The notes beneath the pieces were generated by a model. It worked only from the letters and a program-made list of their open reading frames with translations, made no database searches and was not told the DNA's origin. Below, one piece after another: positions 45,857 to 56,336 of a stretch of DNA of 64,000 nucleotides (positions within the stretch are counted from its first letter, which is position 1; each line of letters begins with the position of its first letter). This DNA comes from Litsea cubeba (lineage: Eukaryota > Streptophyta > Magnoliopsida > Laurales > Lauraceae), in assembly GCA_012931725.1 (NCBI GenBank), contig CM022949.1:53428760-53492759 (forward strand), read 5' to 3'. Position numbers and translations under genes: made by a program.

Positions 45857-46657
45857 TTATCATACCTCATGGCATATAGGAAGAAATAATGAATAAAATA
45901 TACAAAGCAACAAAACAGGGTTGAAAAAAAGTCCAATGCTCAAACTACAGAGCTACAAATATTATAGACGCTGAGAAGCAGGAGAACAATGAAACATGGA
46001 CTGAAGTAGTAAAACTAAATACTCACTTATAAAATAACAGATAGACTATTTTTTGAATGTAGCATGTCCCAGGTGTATCCATGGGGTGTCCATCCCAGAT
46101 ATGTGCATCACAGTTTACTGTTAGTTAGCATGCATCTACAATCTAAATCCTAATTTTCTGCTGCATATTGATAATAGAGCCAGATCTTTTGTTGAATGAT
46201 CTCCCTCGTTCACAAGGCAGTAATCAACTTTGCTATCATGAAGCCATTGATTGTGAATGGGTTCAAAAGATAAAAGCATATGCTGATGGAATATCTTATG
46301 GGGATCTTTTCTTGTCCCCTTAGTTCAATCACTAATTTTATTTTTTTCCTGTGTTGTTGCTTTATGCAACCAAGAAATATGCCAAAAACAACTTTCTTTA
46401 GTAGGGTTAGATCAAGAAATCTACATGAAACAATTTCTGTTGCTTTGATTGGAGTTTGGAGGACTGATCAAGAGTAAGTATTGTTTGGTTATAAACTCAT
46501 CTAGGGGGGATATGCTGTCATAGAAACAGATCGAAGAAATGAACCTCTGTTGCTTTGACCCTGTTGAAACTGGAGTATATGGCCTGATGTTGATGTTGTG
46601 ACAATCAATTCCAGTACATGAGATATGGGTTCTATCATCTATGATAAAATTTCATAC

Positions 46658-46721
46658 CGCTGTCGCCGATCAAGAGAAGCTTGATGAGGTAATCGTAGTC
46701 GGCTCTAGCCCTAGCAGGTGT
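46658..46721 (-). pseudogene. RabE/Rab8 GTPase exon-1 fragment, copy 2
   Basis: Minus-strand codons give '[19 protein letters not shown]' then DSG, the N-terminus of plant RabE/Rab8 small GTPases up to just before the P-loop lysine. The exon ends at 46658 in front of a GTATGA donor, at the same codon phase as the other copy. The sequence upstream of the Pro does not match. It is a captured gene piece inside the CACTA; no further exons were found. Confidence 0.75.
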
Positions 46722-47927
46722 CCAGGAACGATACCCCACAAAGATTAAGAAGTGGAAACTTTAATACCTTATCACCACTGTCATCATCAATTAAAAAGAA
46801 AAAAAGGTAAAGAAAAAGGATCATAACCCCAATCATTATCATCTCAGTTATGCTCCTCAAAGTTTCAGAGTGTTAAGATGATATAATTTCAAAGATTCAA
46901 AGTGTTAAGATGCATGATATGAAAACCCCCAATGAAACCATGACAGAACTGTAACAGTCACACACACAAAGGAGATGATAAAGATAATGATGATGATGAT
47001 GTGGTGCAATGGGTGCAATGAACACACCTTAGACGCACTCGAGGCCATGAAAATAATGTGGAGGTGGGGATGGAAAGATCTGAAGGAGACTTATGGATGT
47101 GCAAAATATCAACCCCATTAGATCATCATAAGCTCTTGAGGTAACTCAGTAATAGGTGGGTCCAGGTGAGTTCATCACACCATAAGTTCATCTTGCATGC
47201 TCACACTTATGTATATAAGTAATTAAGTATATATTGATTGGTAAAATTAAAGGTTTATATACCCATTGGGAGTCAAACCCACCATCACCAAATTTGAAGG
47301 GAGTGCTGCACACATATCAAAATAGAACCATCAGTTGTGGAAAACAGAAAACTAATTACAATTATTTATATTTGATAAAGGTATCATATTTCTTTACAAA
47401 TATTTTATAAATAACAGACCTCTCATAGTCACCAACTATATGACATAGCAGTCCTATTCTCTAGGAGATGAATTCTAGATCCGGTACTACATGGGGATCC
47501 AGCTTCAAAAGAGCTTTCCTGAACCATGGTGCAGTCTACAGCATAGGCACAAACAACCTAATTGGTCCTCAGGGAAGTTGCACAGGACTTGAGAAATGAA
47601 CAAAGCATAATCTTTTAACTTTCCAACAAAATGTTTGAACTGGAGATTATCATATTCGACAAGAACGCTTTTGGAAAAATGACTCGTAAACCTTTTTAAA
47701 TTAAAAAAAAATACAAATTGTAATCACAAGGTGCGCGCCCAAAGGACTGCATTTACAGACCAAAGCATTATTTGATAGTCTGCAATAGCAGAATCATCTA
47801 AACATATGCACATAGGCATTGGAAATGAGGTAAAAATGGATATCAACTTGCATTGCTCAAATTATAGGCCTCAGTGACCATGAAACAAATAAATAAGCCT
47901 AGCGCTCCAACCCATGGCAACAAAATG

Positions 47928-47929
<2 letters not shown>

Positions 47930-47968
<39 letters not shown>
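47930..47968. repeat. Poly-A tract (39 A)
   Basis: Single-base run in the CACTA interior. The lysine frame across it is not a gene. Confidence 0.97.
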
Positions 47969-47969
<1 letters not shown>

Positions 47970-48744
47970 AGAGAGAGAAAGTGCCAAAGTCTATATCCCA
48001 TCTACACACAGGACCCAATTTGTACAACTAAAATAGATTTACAAGCATACCCACAAGCACATTGGCCATACAGATAGTCATCATCTCCCAAATTATCACA
48101 ACATGATCGCTTTGTCATCTCTCGTTGACAATTTGCATTGGACAAATACATAAATCCCATAATGCATAAGTGAGAAAATGAGAGAGACTTGCAGGGGAGC
48201 GAGTGAGATACCGTGAGGGTTCCGCGAGTGAGATACCGGGTGCTTGAAACTTGAAATATTCTAAAGAAGAAAACCAAACACAACACTGCAACCAACCCCG
48301 CCTGATTGAAGAGAAGGAAAGAAACTAAATATAATGAGAAAAGAAAAGGAAACAAAAAAGGCCAACTCAATAAAAACGAACAACGACCCAAACCATAACA
48401 GAAAAACAAACAGATTTGCATGACATTATGAACAATTGAGCACTATAATTTATAGTTAGACCCCAATGGCCATGGATACTAACTTCCTCCTTATTTAAAT
48501 AGACACAAAAGACATCAGAAATCTAAAATGTAGCTCAAGTCCTCGCAATCTCAAGCCTCATATCTTATAATTTATAACACCTATGAGGTAATGACCTGTT
48601 TAAGAAAAGCCCCATGACAACAAATCCCCCCATTCTCCCATCCTTAAATATGGGTAATCAGCTTACATTTTACAAAAGAAAAACCAACCATCATTCGCCA
48701 CATGTGCCCCTGGTCATTCAAGCCAGTATAACCAATAACAAGGA

Positions 48745-48843
48745 TTTGAGAAATTGGGGCTTTACTTTACTTGACTCTATTAGTATACTTGTTTGGAAAC
48801 TCTACTAATAGAGTCAAGTAAGGTAAAGCCCCATTTCTCAAAA
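48745..48843. repeat. Long inverted repeat, hairpin-like
   Basis: Arms of about 40 bp (48746-48785 and 48803-48843) around a loop of about 17 bp, nearly perfect. It is followed by a 23-A run. An inverted TAAAGCCCC occurs again at about 49083, suggesting a MITE-like unit of about 330 bp. Confidence 0.75.
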
Positions 48844-50703
48844 AAAAAAAAAAAAAAAAAAATCCCATCAAAAGCACTTTAAATCAAATTTTCCATCATA
48901 TTTTTAAAAGAAAGTAAAAAATTAATCTCATTTCTCTACTAAAAGAATAAAAAAACTCCACAATCAATACAAAAAGTAAAAAAAAAATCCATAATAAATA
49001 ACTAAAAATAAAATACCATCATAATATACTTATATTTTATTATTTATTCAAAATAATCTTTATTCCACTCAACTCCATTAATAAAGCCCCCAAACAGCTC
49101 TCAACATTGGATAAGCATGAGATATTTTATAAGTGAGGAGGACATTCATTTTGAATGGCGGGAACTTTCAATAAGGTGGGCTCAATTGTAATGTTCTACT
49201 CAAGGATTCCCACTCCAAAGTTCTTCATGTGGAAGTCTAGCTAAAACTAGACTAGGTTTTGAGAAAAAAAACAAATAAAGAGAAGGAAAGAAAACTAAAA
49301 CCACACTAGGCTGAAGGAAGGAGCTCTCTAATGACAAAGATCCTATCTGTCTAATCTTCAAGCCTCGTTGTCATTTGTCTATGGCACGTGATTCTAACCT
49401 TTGAGCACACACCCCACATAAAAACAATGAACACACTAATAGATTAGAGATTGCAAAAAGAAGAAATATATTATTAAATCCAGCTCATCTCTCTTACATA
49501 GACCCTTATGTCCTATGTTTTTTCCTTTTAGAGTGCTGACTTGATGGAACTTGCATGTGAGGGGATTCCCAGTGTCACCATTTCATGGGCCATGCATCTT
49601 TCCCAGTTGGAAATACAGAGTGCCCCAATTGGAAAATTTCAGTTTTTCTATCTCCCTTTTATTGATCTTGTTTTTGTTTCTTTGATGTATTTAGCCTTTT
49701 TTCTCCTTTGTAAATACCATCATGTCTTTTCTGGTTTAAATATTTTTACTTTTTTTTTTATGTGTGTATGCATATGGTACTATATTTAAATGCACTGTTA
49801 TCTAATTAGTGGTATGCATGAATAAATTAATAATAGATCTATAGCTCCTTCTTTATGATCTATTTTAATGGCATTCATCCAAATGTTCTGGCTGCTTTAG
49901 GGATAGTCCCATTCAATACTCTCTAATCAAATGATCTCTTTCTCCTAACAACATTGAATTGATCTGTCAAATGCCTTGTTCGAACTTCTCTGACAGGATG
50001 ATTAAGATGGGTAGATTAGATATATGGACCAAAGGATGATTAAGATGGGTAGATATATGGAGATCTAAATAAAGTGAGGAAATCACTATTTTACAAAATA
50101 GTTAGCTGAAAAGTAATTTATCAACAATCAAGGAACAATTCTAAAATTAATTAAAGTTAATTTGGACATTCTAGAAATAGATAAATGCATGCTTATTTTG
50201 TAGAGGACAGGAAGGGCTGATCTATAGCACTCTTCTACCAATTATCACTTGTTATTGGTTAATCGAGACCAATTGATAGATGGGTGAATTAAATGATTAT
50301 TGTTTAGACTGTTATACTGTGGAATGATCCTTGTTTTACTAGATATAAGGATCATCTGAAAGATTTCTGGATCATAAGATGCTCCCCACACATCCATCCT
50401 CTCAATCTATCCAAGGAGATTACATGAAATTCATAGATTCCCTGAATCAAACTATGTAAAATCCCCATCTTCTGATTCCTCACTGACATCATAAACACAT
50501 CACATCAAATCAAATCAAAAGACCAAGATGAGTTTCCACTGCAGATCAATCAAATGCTCATAAAAAAAAAATAACGACGTGAATCGAGATTTAGGGCACG
50601 AACAATGCTGAGACTTCAAACCCTAGAATCGTAATCGGCGAGGAAAGTAATAAAAACGAACGAAACCCTAGAGAGGAGAAGAGGAAAAGGAGTAATCACG
50701 TAC

Positions 50704-50776
50704 CGCTATCGCCGATCAAAAGAAGCTTGATGAGATAATCGTAATCGGCTCGAGCCCTTGCAGGTGGAGCGGCCAC
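50704..50776 (-). pseudogene. RabE/Rab8 GTPase exon-1 fragment, copy 1
   Basis: Minus-strand frame from 50776 reads GTG (ancestral ATG lost) then '[16 protein letters not shown]' and 'LLLIGDSG', ending at a GTACGT splice donor (50703-50698). This matches exon 1 of plant RabE1/Rab8 GTPases, which control Golgi-to-plasma-membrane traffic; the split falls before the VGKS of the P-loop. Pyrimidine-rich sequence on the 5' side (50777-50820) looks like captured 5' UTR and 50500-50700 like captured intron. No downstream exons are present, so it cannot make a GTPase. Confidence 0.85.
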
Positions 50777-50980
50777 AAAACTCTCTACAAAAAGACCCAA
50801 AAGGAGGAGGAGGAGAAGAAATGAAACCTATCACAATTATGAACCTGTTTGTGGAGCTATAGACGAGTGTTTCTTTCGGAACTTCCCTTTCTGATGCCTG
50901 ATCTCGGCATCAACACTTGCTGTGAAGCCAATACATGGTGATTCGTAGGATTGAAGGATCTTTCAAAGGAGATCTGAGCC

Positions 50981-51057
50981 AGAATAGGGCTGTGAGAAGA
51001 GTTCTGATTTCACCGGGCTAGAATAGGGCTGTGAGAAGAGTTCTGATTTCACCGGGC
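50981..51057. repeat. 39-bp tandem duplication
   Basis: Two nearly identical copies of 'agaatagggctgtgagaag...caccgggct', back to back. Confidence 0.9.
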
Positions 51058-51128
51058 GATGATGATGATGGGTTGGGATCGATGATGGACAGTGGGGATG
51101 GGATGCATCGGCGATCTCAACCGGTGAC

Positions 51129-51130
<2 letters not shown>

Positions 51131-51159
<29 letters not shown>
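51131..51159. repeat. (GA)n microsatellite
   Basis: About 14 GA units, followed by two copies of 'gagatgagcgagagaggga'. Related text occurs near 48180-48240. Confidence 0.95.
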
Positions 51160-51261
51160 TGCAGGGGAGGTGCGCAGGGTAGAGATGAGCGAGAGAGGGA
51201 TGAGATTGAGAGAGTGAGATACCGTGAGGGAGAGATGAGCGAGAGAGGGATAAATTAGGTG

Positions 51262-51540
51262 GGCACTTTTTACCGTCGGGTGCCACTTATGGCCGCCGCT
51301 AAAAATAATTTGTAGCGACATCCAATACTTGACTGTCGGTAAAAACAAAAATTTTTGCCGCGAATTATTGGCGCCATTGGATCAATGTTTTTAGCGACGG
51401 ACGATGCGAAGGCCGCCGGTAAAAGTAACTTAAAAATTGTGTTACAGCGATGTGTCAGATTGGCCGCCGCTATAAGTATATTATAGCGACTAATTTTATT
51501 GGCCGCCGCTATAAGTTCGCCGCTAAAAATGCATTTTCTT
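51262..51540. repeat. Right sub-terminal repeats of the CACTA
   Basis: Copies of 'ggccgccgctataag' and 'gccgccggtaaaag', in the mirror arrangement of the left block. Confidence 0.85.
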
Positions 51541-51549
51541 GTAGTGGCA

Positions 51550-52223
51550 CCAAAGCACTAAGTGCCTGGCGGTCATGATGCATAATCACGATAAGCCATC
51601 GTGGTCAGTCCGAGCGCTTGACACTCATCAGCCAGCACCAACAGCCTTCACTGGCCAGTCCACAGGAAAAAGTGGCCACTGGGATACATTGGTTTTCTCC
51701 TTTTTTGGGATGTCCTGTTGTGAAATTCTAAACATGGTTGCTGTCCGAATATTCACTATACATAACCCAGAACTCACCTGAACCTTGCTGAATGGAGAAG
51801 AGACAAAAAACCATACTGATAGAAATTAAATTATCTCACAAAATAATATGGCCAGTTGACTTCTTTCTCTTATAAAATTTGTTCAATTTGTAAGTCCATA
51901 TTAATCAATCTATTTGACATATACAAAGTTAGTTTATCATGGCCAGCAGCGAGCATTTACTGCCCTACTTATTGCCTACAAACTTGATAAGGTCTTAGTT
52001 AATTAGTTCATCGGTGGATGTTGGTCAAAAGCCAAATATATCACCATTAATATGATTGGATCTCAAATCATTTTCTCACCCATTTATGTTGTCCATTCAT
52101 TGGTAACATGTACATAAGGAAATGAAGATAGAAAATGAAATAGACTAATATAGGATTGAGCATGTAAACATGCGCTCCTATTAATCATTCATTGTTGGTA
52201 TTTCATTCTTTTGCAGATCAAAC
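51550..52223 (+). mobile_element. Gypsy G2 leader, second part
   Basis: Continues the leader after the CACTA and ends at the ATG of ORF1 at 52224. No supported ORF. Confidence 0.6.
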
Positions 52224-55200
52224 ATGAATTCTCTCGTTATTACTTTTGATGAAACAAAGGAGCGCTTGTATAAGGTGTCAATGTAAGAGACCAAAACCTC
52301 CAAGGGCCAGAAAAGCGCCCAAACTGAAATTGAACTTCCTGCTCAAGTATCCATTTTTCAATGGATAACTTCTGCTGCCCCTGCCATCATAATTACTCCA
52401 GTTGTAGTAAAGCCTGCCACAAAGGCTGCGTTATGGGAGCCATGGGTGTCGAAGTACGCCCAAAATCCTTTTGGTGTTCATCTCAAATAATGCCAAGACT
52501 CGAAGAAGATTGCACCAACTTGCCTCCGCATCATTAAAGAAATGCAGGGGGCAAGGAGGGTGCAAGCCATTGATAATACCCCCCACTCCAGGGCAACAAA
52601 TGGCAAGGTCAAGACCTACAAGGGTAAAGACCTGCGCCTAATATTTAAAAAGAGGAAATTAGAGAAAAAAGGAGGTAATCCCAGGTTGGACAACGTGGTC
52701 TCCAAAGCCACGAAAATTCAAGGAGAAAGCTTGCCAGGATACATCTCTGGCATCGCTCGAAGAAAATACCTTCTATCCTCCAACTCAGAAAGGGGGGAGG
52801 AGGTATGGAAGGCAACGCCTCTCATTGGTTATAGTGGGACCGACACTGCTGCAAAACTTGTACAGTTCGAGGACCTTCTGAAGAAGGAGAAAAATGAAGT
52901 GGACATCCTTGCACTATTGGTTCACTAGACGAAAGGGATGGACCACACCATCAATCGTTCCGAAACAATGGTTGTGAGGAGGAATGATCAAACCTTGGCC
53001 ACCAATCTAGCCAATCAAATTTAAAAGAAGGCTCTAGCTCGTCTCCGGAGTCAAGGTCAAAGAAAGATTACTTAGCAATGGGTGGTTAAAGAAGACGATT
53101 CTAATACTGCCACGGTTTGCATGACTAGGGGTCGACATGGCAGACGTTCTACCAGAATCCTTGCCCGCAATTTAAATCCTTTAGAAGGTGAAGAATTAGA
53201 TAATACTTCTGAGGGTCATGTAACTCCGCATACAGATGATGAGGCTCCTCCATTAGGTAAAAATATTGGGGGCATGTCTTCCCCTATACTCCGGGACATC
53301 AATAATGATGTTTTGTTGGCCACTAGAAGTCTCAGGAGTAACTTTTCACCTCATATAGGCCCAGGCAAGTAATATGTCTTCATGGCTACCGAAACTAGTG
53401 CTCCAGCAAATGCAGAAGAAAATGTTGAAGAAGATAACCCAGTTGAGAATATACAAGATTTGGTTAAATAACAAAATGACAGGATTAGCCAAATCGCTAC
53501 TCAACTACAATTCTTAATGGAACGAGTGACTGGGTCAAATGACCACTCACCATCGACTCTATCTTCTTCAAACAAGAAAGACCCACCTGCATCTAGCCAA
53601 ATTAATGAGGCTAGAATTGACCAGATTGCAGCAGCTTTCACAAAGACTGTCCAAGCAAAGCGGTCAGTCTTCAAAAAGCGGTCATCAAACGGACTTGGAC
53701 AAACCCATGACCTATAAAGAAGTTGCGGACATGTTGATAAAACCAGGGATAGGGGAAAACTTAGGAAGAAGGGAATCATTGAAGTCAAGACCCACATCCA
53801 AAGAAAGGAGGGAAGCCAAGAAGTCGCTTCGCAATTCTCAATGGGCAGTTAAAGCACAATCTATAAAAGAGGCGAAGAAAGAAGTTGAGGCTGTACAGAA
53901 AGAGAAAATACCAGTAGAGTCTTCTAAATCAATGAGGAAGCCCATCACTTTTGCAGACTTTCTTCTCCCGGTCAATGAGGAAGAAGATGAACTGCAAATT
54001 TCAAACTACAATCAAGTGTCTAGAGTGGGACGTGCCAATTTTTTCAGATTCAGATGACTCAGAAGATGAAGACTGGATACCTCCCCTGATGCCACCTCCT
54101 ATGGATGGTGACGATGACTTTCAGGGAAGTGATCAGACATTAGATCCTGATGAAGAGGAATATGTCTCGGATGAAGTGCTGAATGGGAATTACTCTTCAT
54201 AGATATCTTCTTCTATCAGGAAAACATTCAAGAGATAGAAGTCCAAATCTACAATCCAAGGCTGCCTGAACCTGGTGACTGGCCAATGGACCCGCCTCCG
54301 TTCCCTCTGCCTCCAGAAATTCAACCTGACCCTCTACCAACCATGGATGATAGTGAGCCTAATCGTTAAGCATCTGTAAGCTTACCCACAACGCAGGGGT
54401 CCAACGAGGTTAGAAGTTGGTCAAAGCAGCGGTTCCAGGAAAGAAGAACCTCCAACCACTGAGCATCAAAGTGGTGTCCCCAGCGATATACCAGCTGCTT
54501 CCGTTCCAACTGACCTCGCTACCCCAGTAATCCCCATATCAGATCCTAAGAGTGACCGGCAGAATACCCCACCAGGGAATGTACTGGTTATCATCATCAG
54601 CGATACATTCTCAGGGTCTAGTGGGGATCATCGCGCTGAATTCGAGGATGCCCCTGATGTCGTGCCTGTCAGTTCCTCAAACTCGGTTGTTTCAGAGGCA
54701 CTTGAGGTCGTCACTTTGGAAGATGAACCAACAGATCCTAGAAGGGAACCCGAGGTGACTTCATGTCACATTGCCGCTGGCATAAAAAAGAAGTCACCAC
54801 ATCCTCTGCATGCACTAGTGTGGAAGATTTGGTCGAGGGAATGAGCAATCTCTTCTCCCAACAAGAAGAGGTTTTGGCCTCAGATCCGGAAGAAGATACA
54901 AAGTCAATTATGATAGACCTTTAGCGCCTACTTATTCTACTTCCCCTTATCCTTCACTTGTAATCCCTACGGGGCAAAATGTAAACGCAAATGATATAAA
55001 TACAAGTGTTACTGAAAGGCTAACGGAGCCATTTAAGTATGATCTTGTTGAGCACCTTAAGCACATACCTACTTCTTGATCTATTGCAGATGTCTAAGGA
55101 AACTCGGGATAGTTTCATCTAAGAACTCCAAGCACTAGATCCAAACAATCAAGTACATGCAGCTCAAGTGCATCAAATAGAGAAGAAACATCAAGTAGCT

Positions 55201-55258
55201 AAACCAAAAAGGCCTTAGAAGTAATACGAAGGGTGTTACTCAATCCAAAATTCTTCTA
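52224..55258 (+). pseudogene. Gypsy G2 ORF1/Gag, heavily degraded
   Basis: Opens with 'SLVITFDETKERL', matching G1 ORF1, but stops at 52284. Recognisable pieces follow in changing frames: 52542-52928 (basic, ends 'LVQFEDLLKKEKNEVD', like the end of G1 ORF1), 53082-53372, and about 53394-53717 ('QIATQLQFLMERVTG', a coiled segment typical before gypsy Gag). At about 53700-54050 there is 'PMTYKEVADMLI' and 'PITFADFLLPVNEE', typical after the Gag core. At about 54930-55080 'YDLVEHLKHIP' is the region before protease. The central Retrotrans_gag core is missing, so an internal deletion is likely. Truncated by the CACTA end at 55262. Confidence 0.7.
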
Positions 55259-55261
55259 AAA

Positions 55262-56331
55262 CACTACAAGAAAATACAATTTTAACGTCGAACTTATAGG
55301 GACGACTGGCCAGAGCGGCGGCCAAATCTAGCCCCGCTGTAAGGCAATTTCTAAGTCCTTCTAGCGGTAAAAACCTTTATCCAATGCCGCCAGCCTACCA
55401 TGGGAAAGGTTTTGGTTTTTACTTTCAAATATATAGTGGCGGCCACTGCTTTATTGGGTAAAAGTAATTTGTAGCGTCCATCATGCAGCGGCCGACACTA
55501 GAAGGGATTCTCCCCCCTAAAAGTTATATTAAAACGCTTATCTTCTATGCCCTAATCTCCCCTCTCTCGCTCTCATGTTCCTCATCTCCCTTTCTTTCCC
55601 TCATATCCGTCATCTCCCTCTCTCGCCTTCATCGCCCTCCCTCGCTCTCATATACCTCTCTCCAGACGCAGACGCAGCATAGCAAAAAAACTGGTGCCCC
55701 CTTTTCCGGTCATCTTCTCCAGACGTAGCACAAGTTCGACCCCTTTTCTGGTCGTCTTCTCCAGACGCAGCACGCAGTCGACCCCTTTTCTGGCCGTCTT
55801 CTCCAGACGCAGTGACACTCTTCTCCAGACGCAGTGGCCCTCTTCTGCTCTATCTCTGTAATAGAGAATCGAAAAAGGAGGATGAGTAGATCCAGGTATT
55901 TCAGTTTGCTTTGCTTTTGATTTATCTTTCTCTCTTTTATCTTGGATGTTGATTTCTGTAAAATGATTAGGCTTGGAGACGTTGATTTGATCTCTGTTTG
56001 GTTGTTAAGCGCATACGAAAATGATCAAAATGCATAAAATTTATTTTTCCATTAGAACATATAATACAGAATTAAATCTTGACCTAATGGGAAACAAATT
56101 CCATTCATTTTTGTGCCTGTAAGAATCCTTAACTACTGAAATCATGTAAAAATTGTAGTGACAAAAAGAAAAGGAGAAGAGGATGGGGGTTTTAATCTTT
56201 TTTAGGGGGGAAAAGTAGAAAACCCACCTCTAGCTTCTGCACTAGTTCTGGCGCTAGGTGCAGAGACAAATATGTGGTGTTGAAAGGGCTTAATAAAACC
56301 ATCGTCCACTGCTTTGTCAACCAAGGCGAGG
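55262..56331 (+). mobile_element. 5' end of a second CACTA element
   Basis: Starts CACTACAAGAAAA with GC-rich sub-terminal motifs to about 55500. A transcribed-looking leader with about 40-bp repeats of 'gtcttctccagacgcag' follows (55690-55830), and a CCAG|GTATTT donor-like site at about 55892-55901. The other end is not seen. A solo LTR (56337) and copia D interrupt the region, so the right limit is unknown. Confidence 0.7.
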
Positions 56332-56336
56332 AGGGA

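Larger units (their letters stand above)
43028..51546. mobile_element. CACTA (En/Spm) transposon, 8.5 kb, probably non-autonomous
   Basis: Starts CACTACAAGAAAA and ends with the inverted TTTTCTTGTAGTG. It is flanked by the 3-bp duplication GCA (43025-43027, 51547-51549). Sub-terminal blocks of GC-rich motifs such as 'tagcggcggcc' and 'gccgccgctaaaag' lie at 43040-43465 and 51262-51540, as expected for transposase-binding regions of CACTA elements. Inside are a short transposase remnant (43850-43968), two RabE exon fragments, tandem repeats and poly-A tracts, but no long ORF. It therefore depends on transposase from elsewhere. Confidence 0.93.

Noticed and set aside
48002..48421. 139-codon hydrophobic minus-strand frame
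   Set aside because: Reverse of A-rich DNA; Phe/Leu-rich composition without a membrane-protein pattern or start context.
49541..49789. Plus-strand frame after a pyrimidine tract and AG, exon-like
   Set aside because: Acceptor-like context but no recognisable domain and a hydrophobic, low-complexity tail; could be another captured scrap, not supported.
51049..51348. Ser/Leu-rich minus-strand frames across the GA repeat
   Set aside because: Created by the (GA)n microsatellite and its duplicated neighbours.
56150..56161. 'ttgtagtg' as right end of the second CACTA
   Set aside because: The adjacent bases do not match TTTTCTTGTAGTG and flanks (AAA/ACA) give no duplication.
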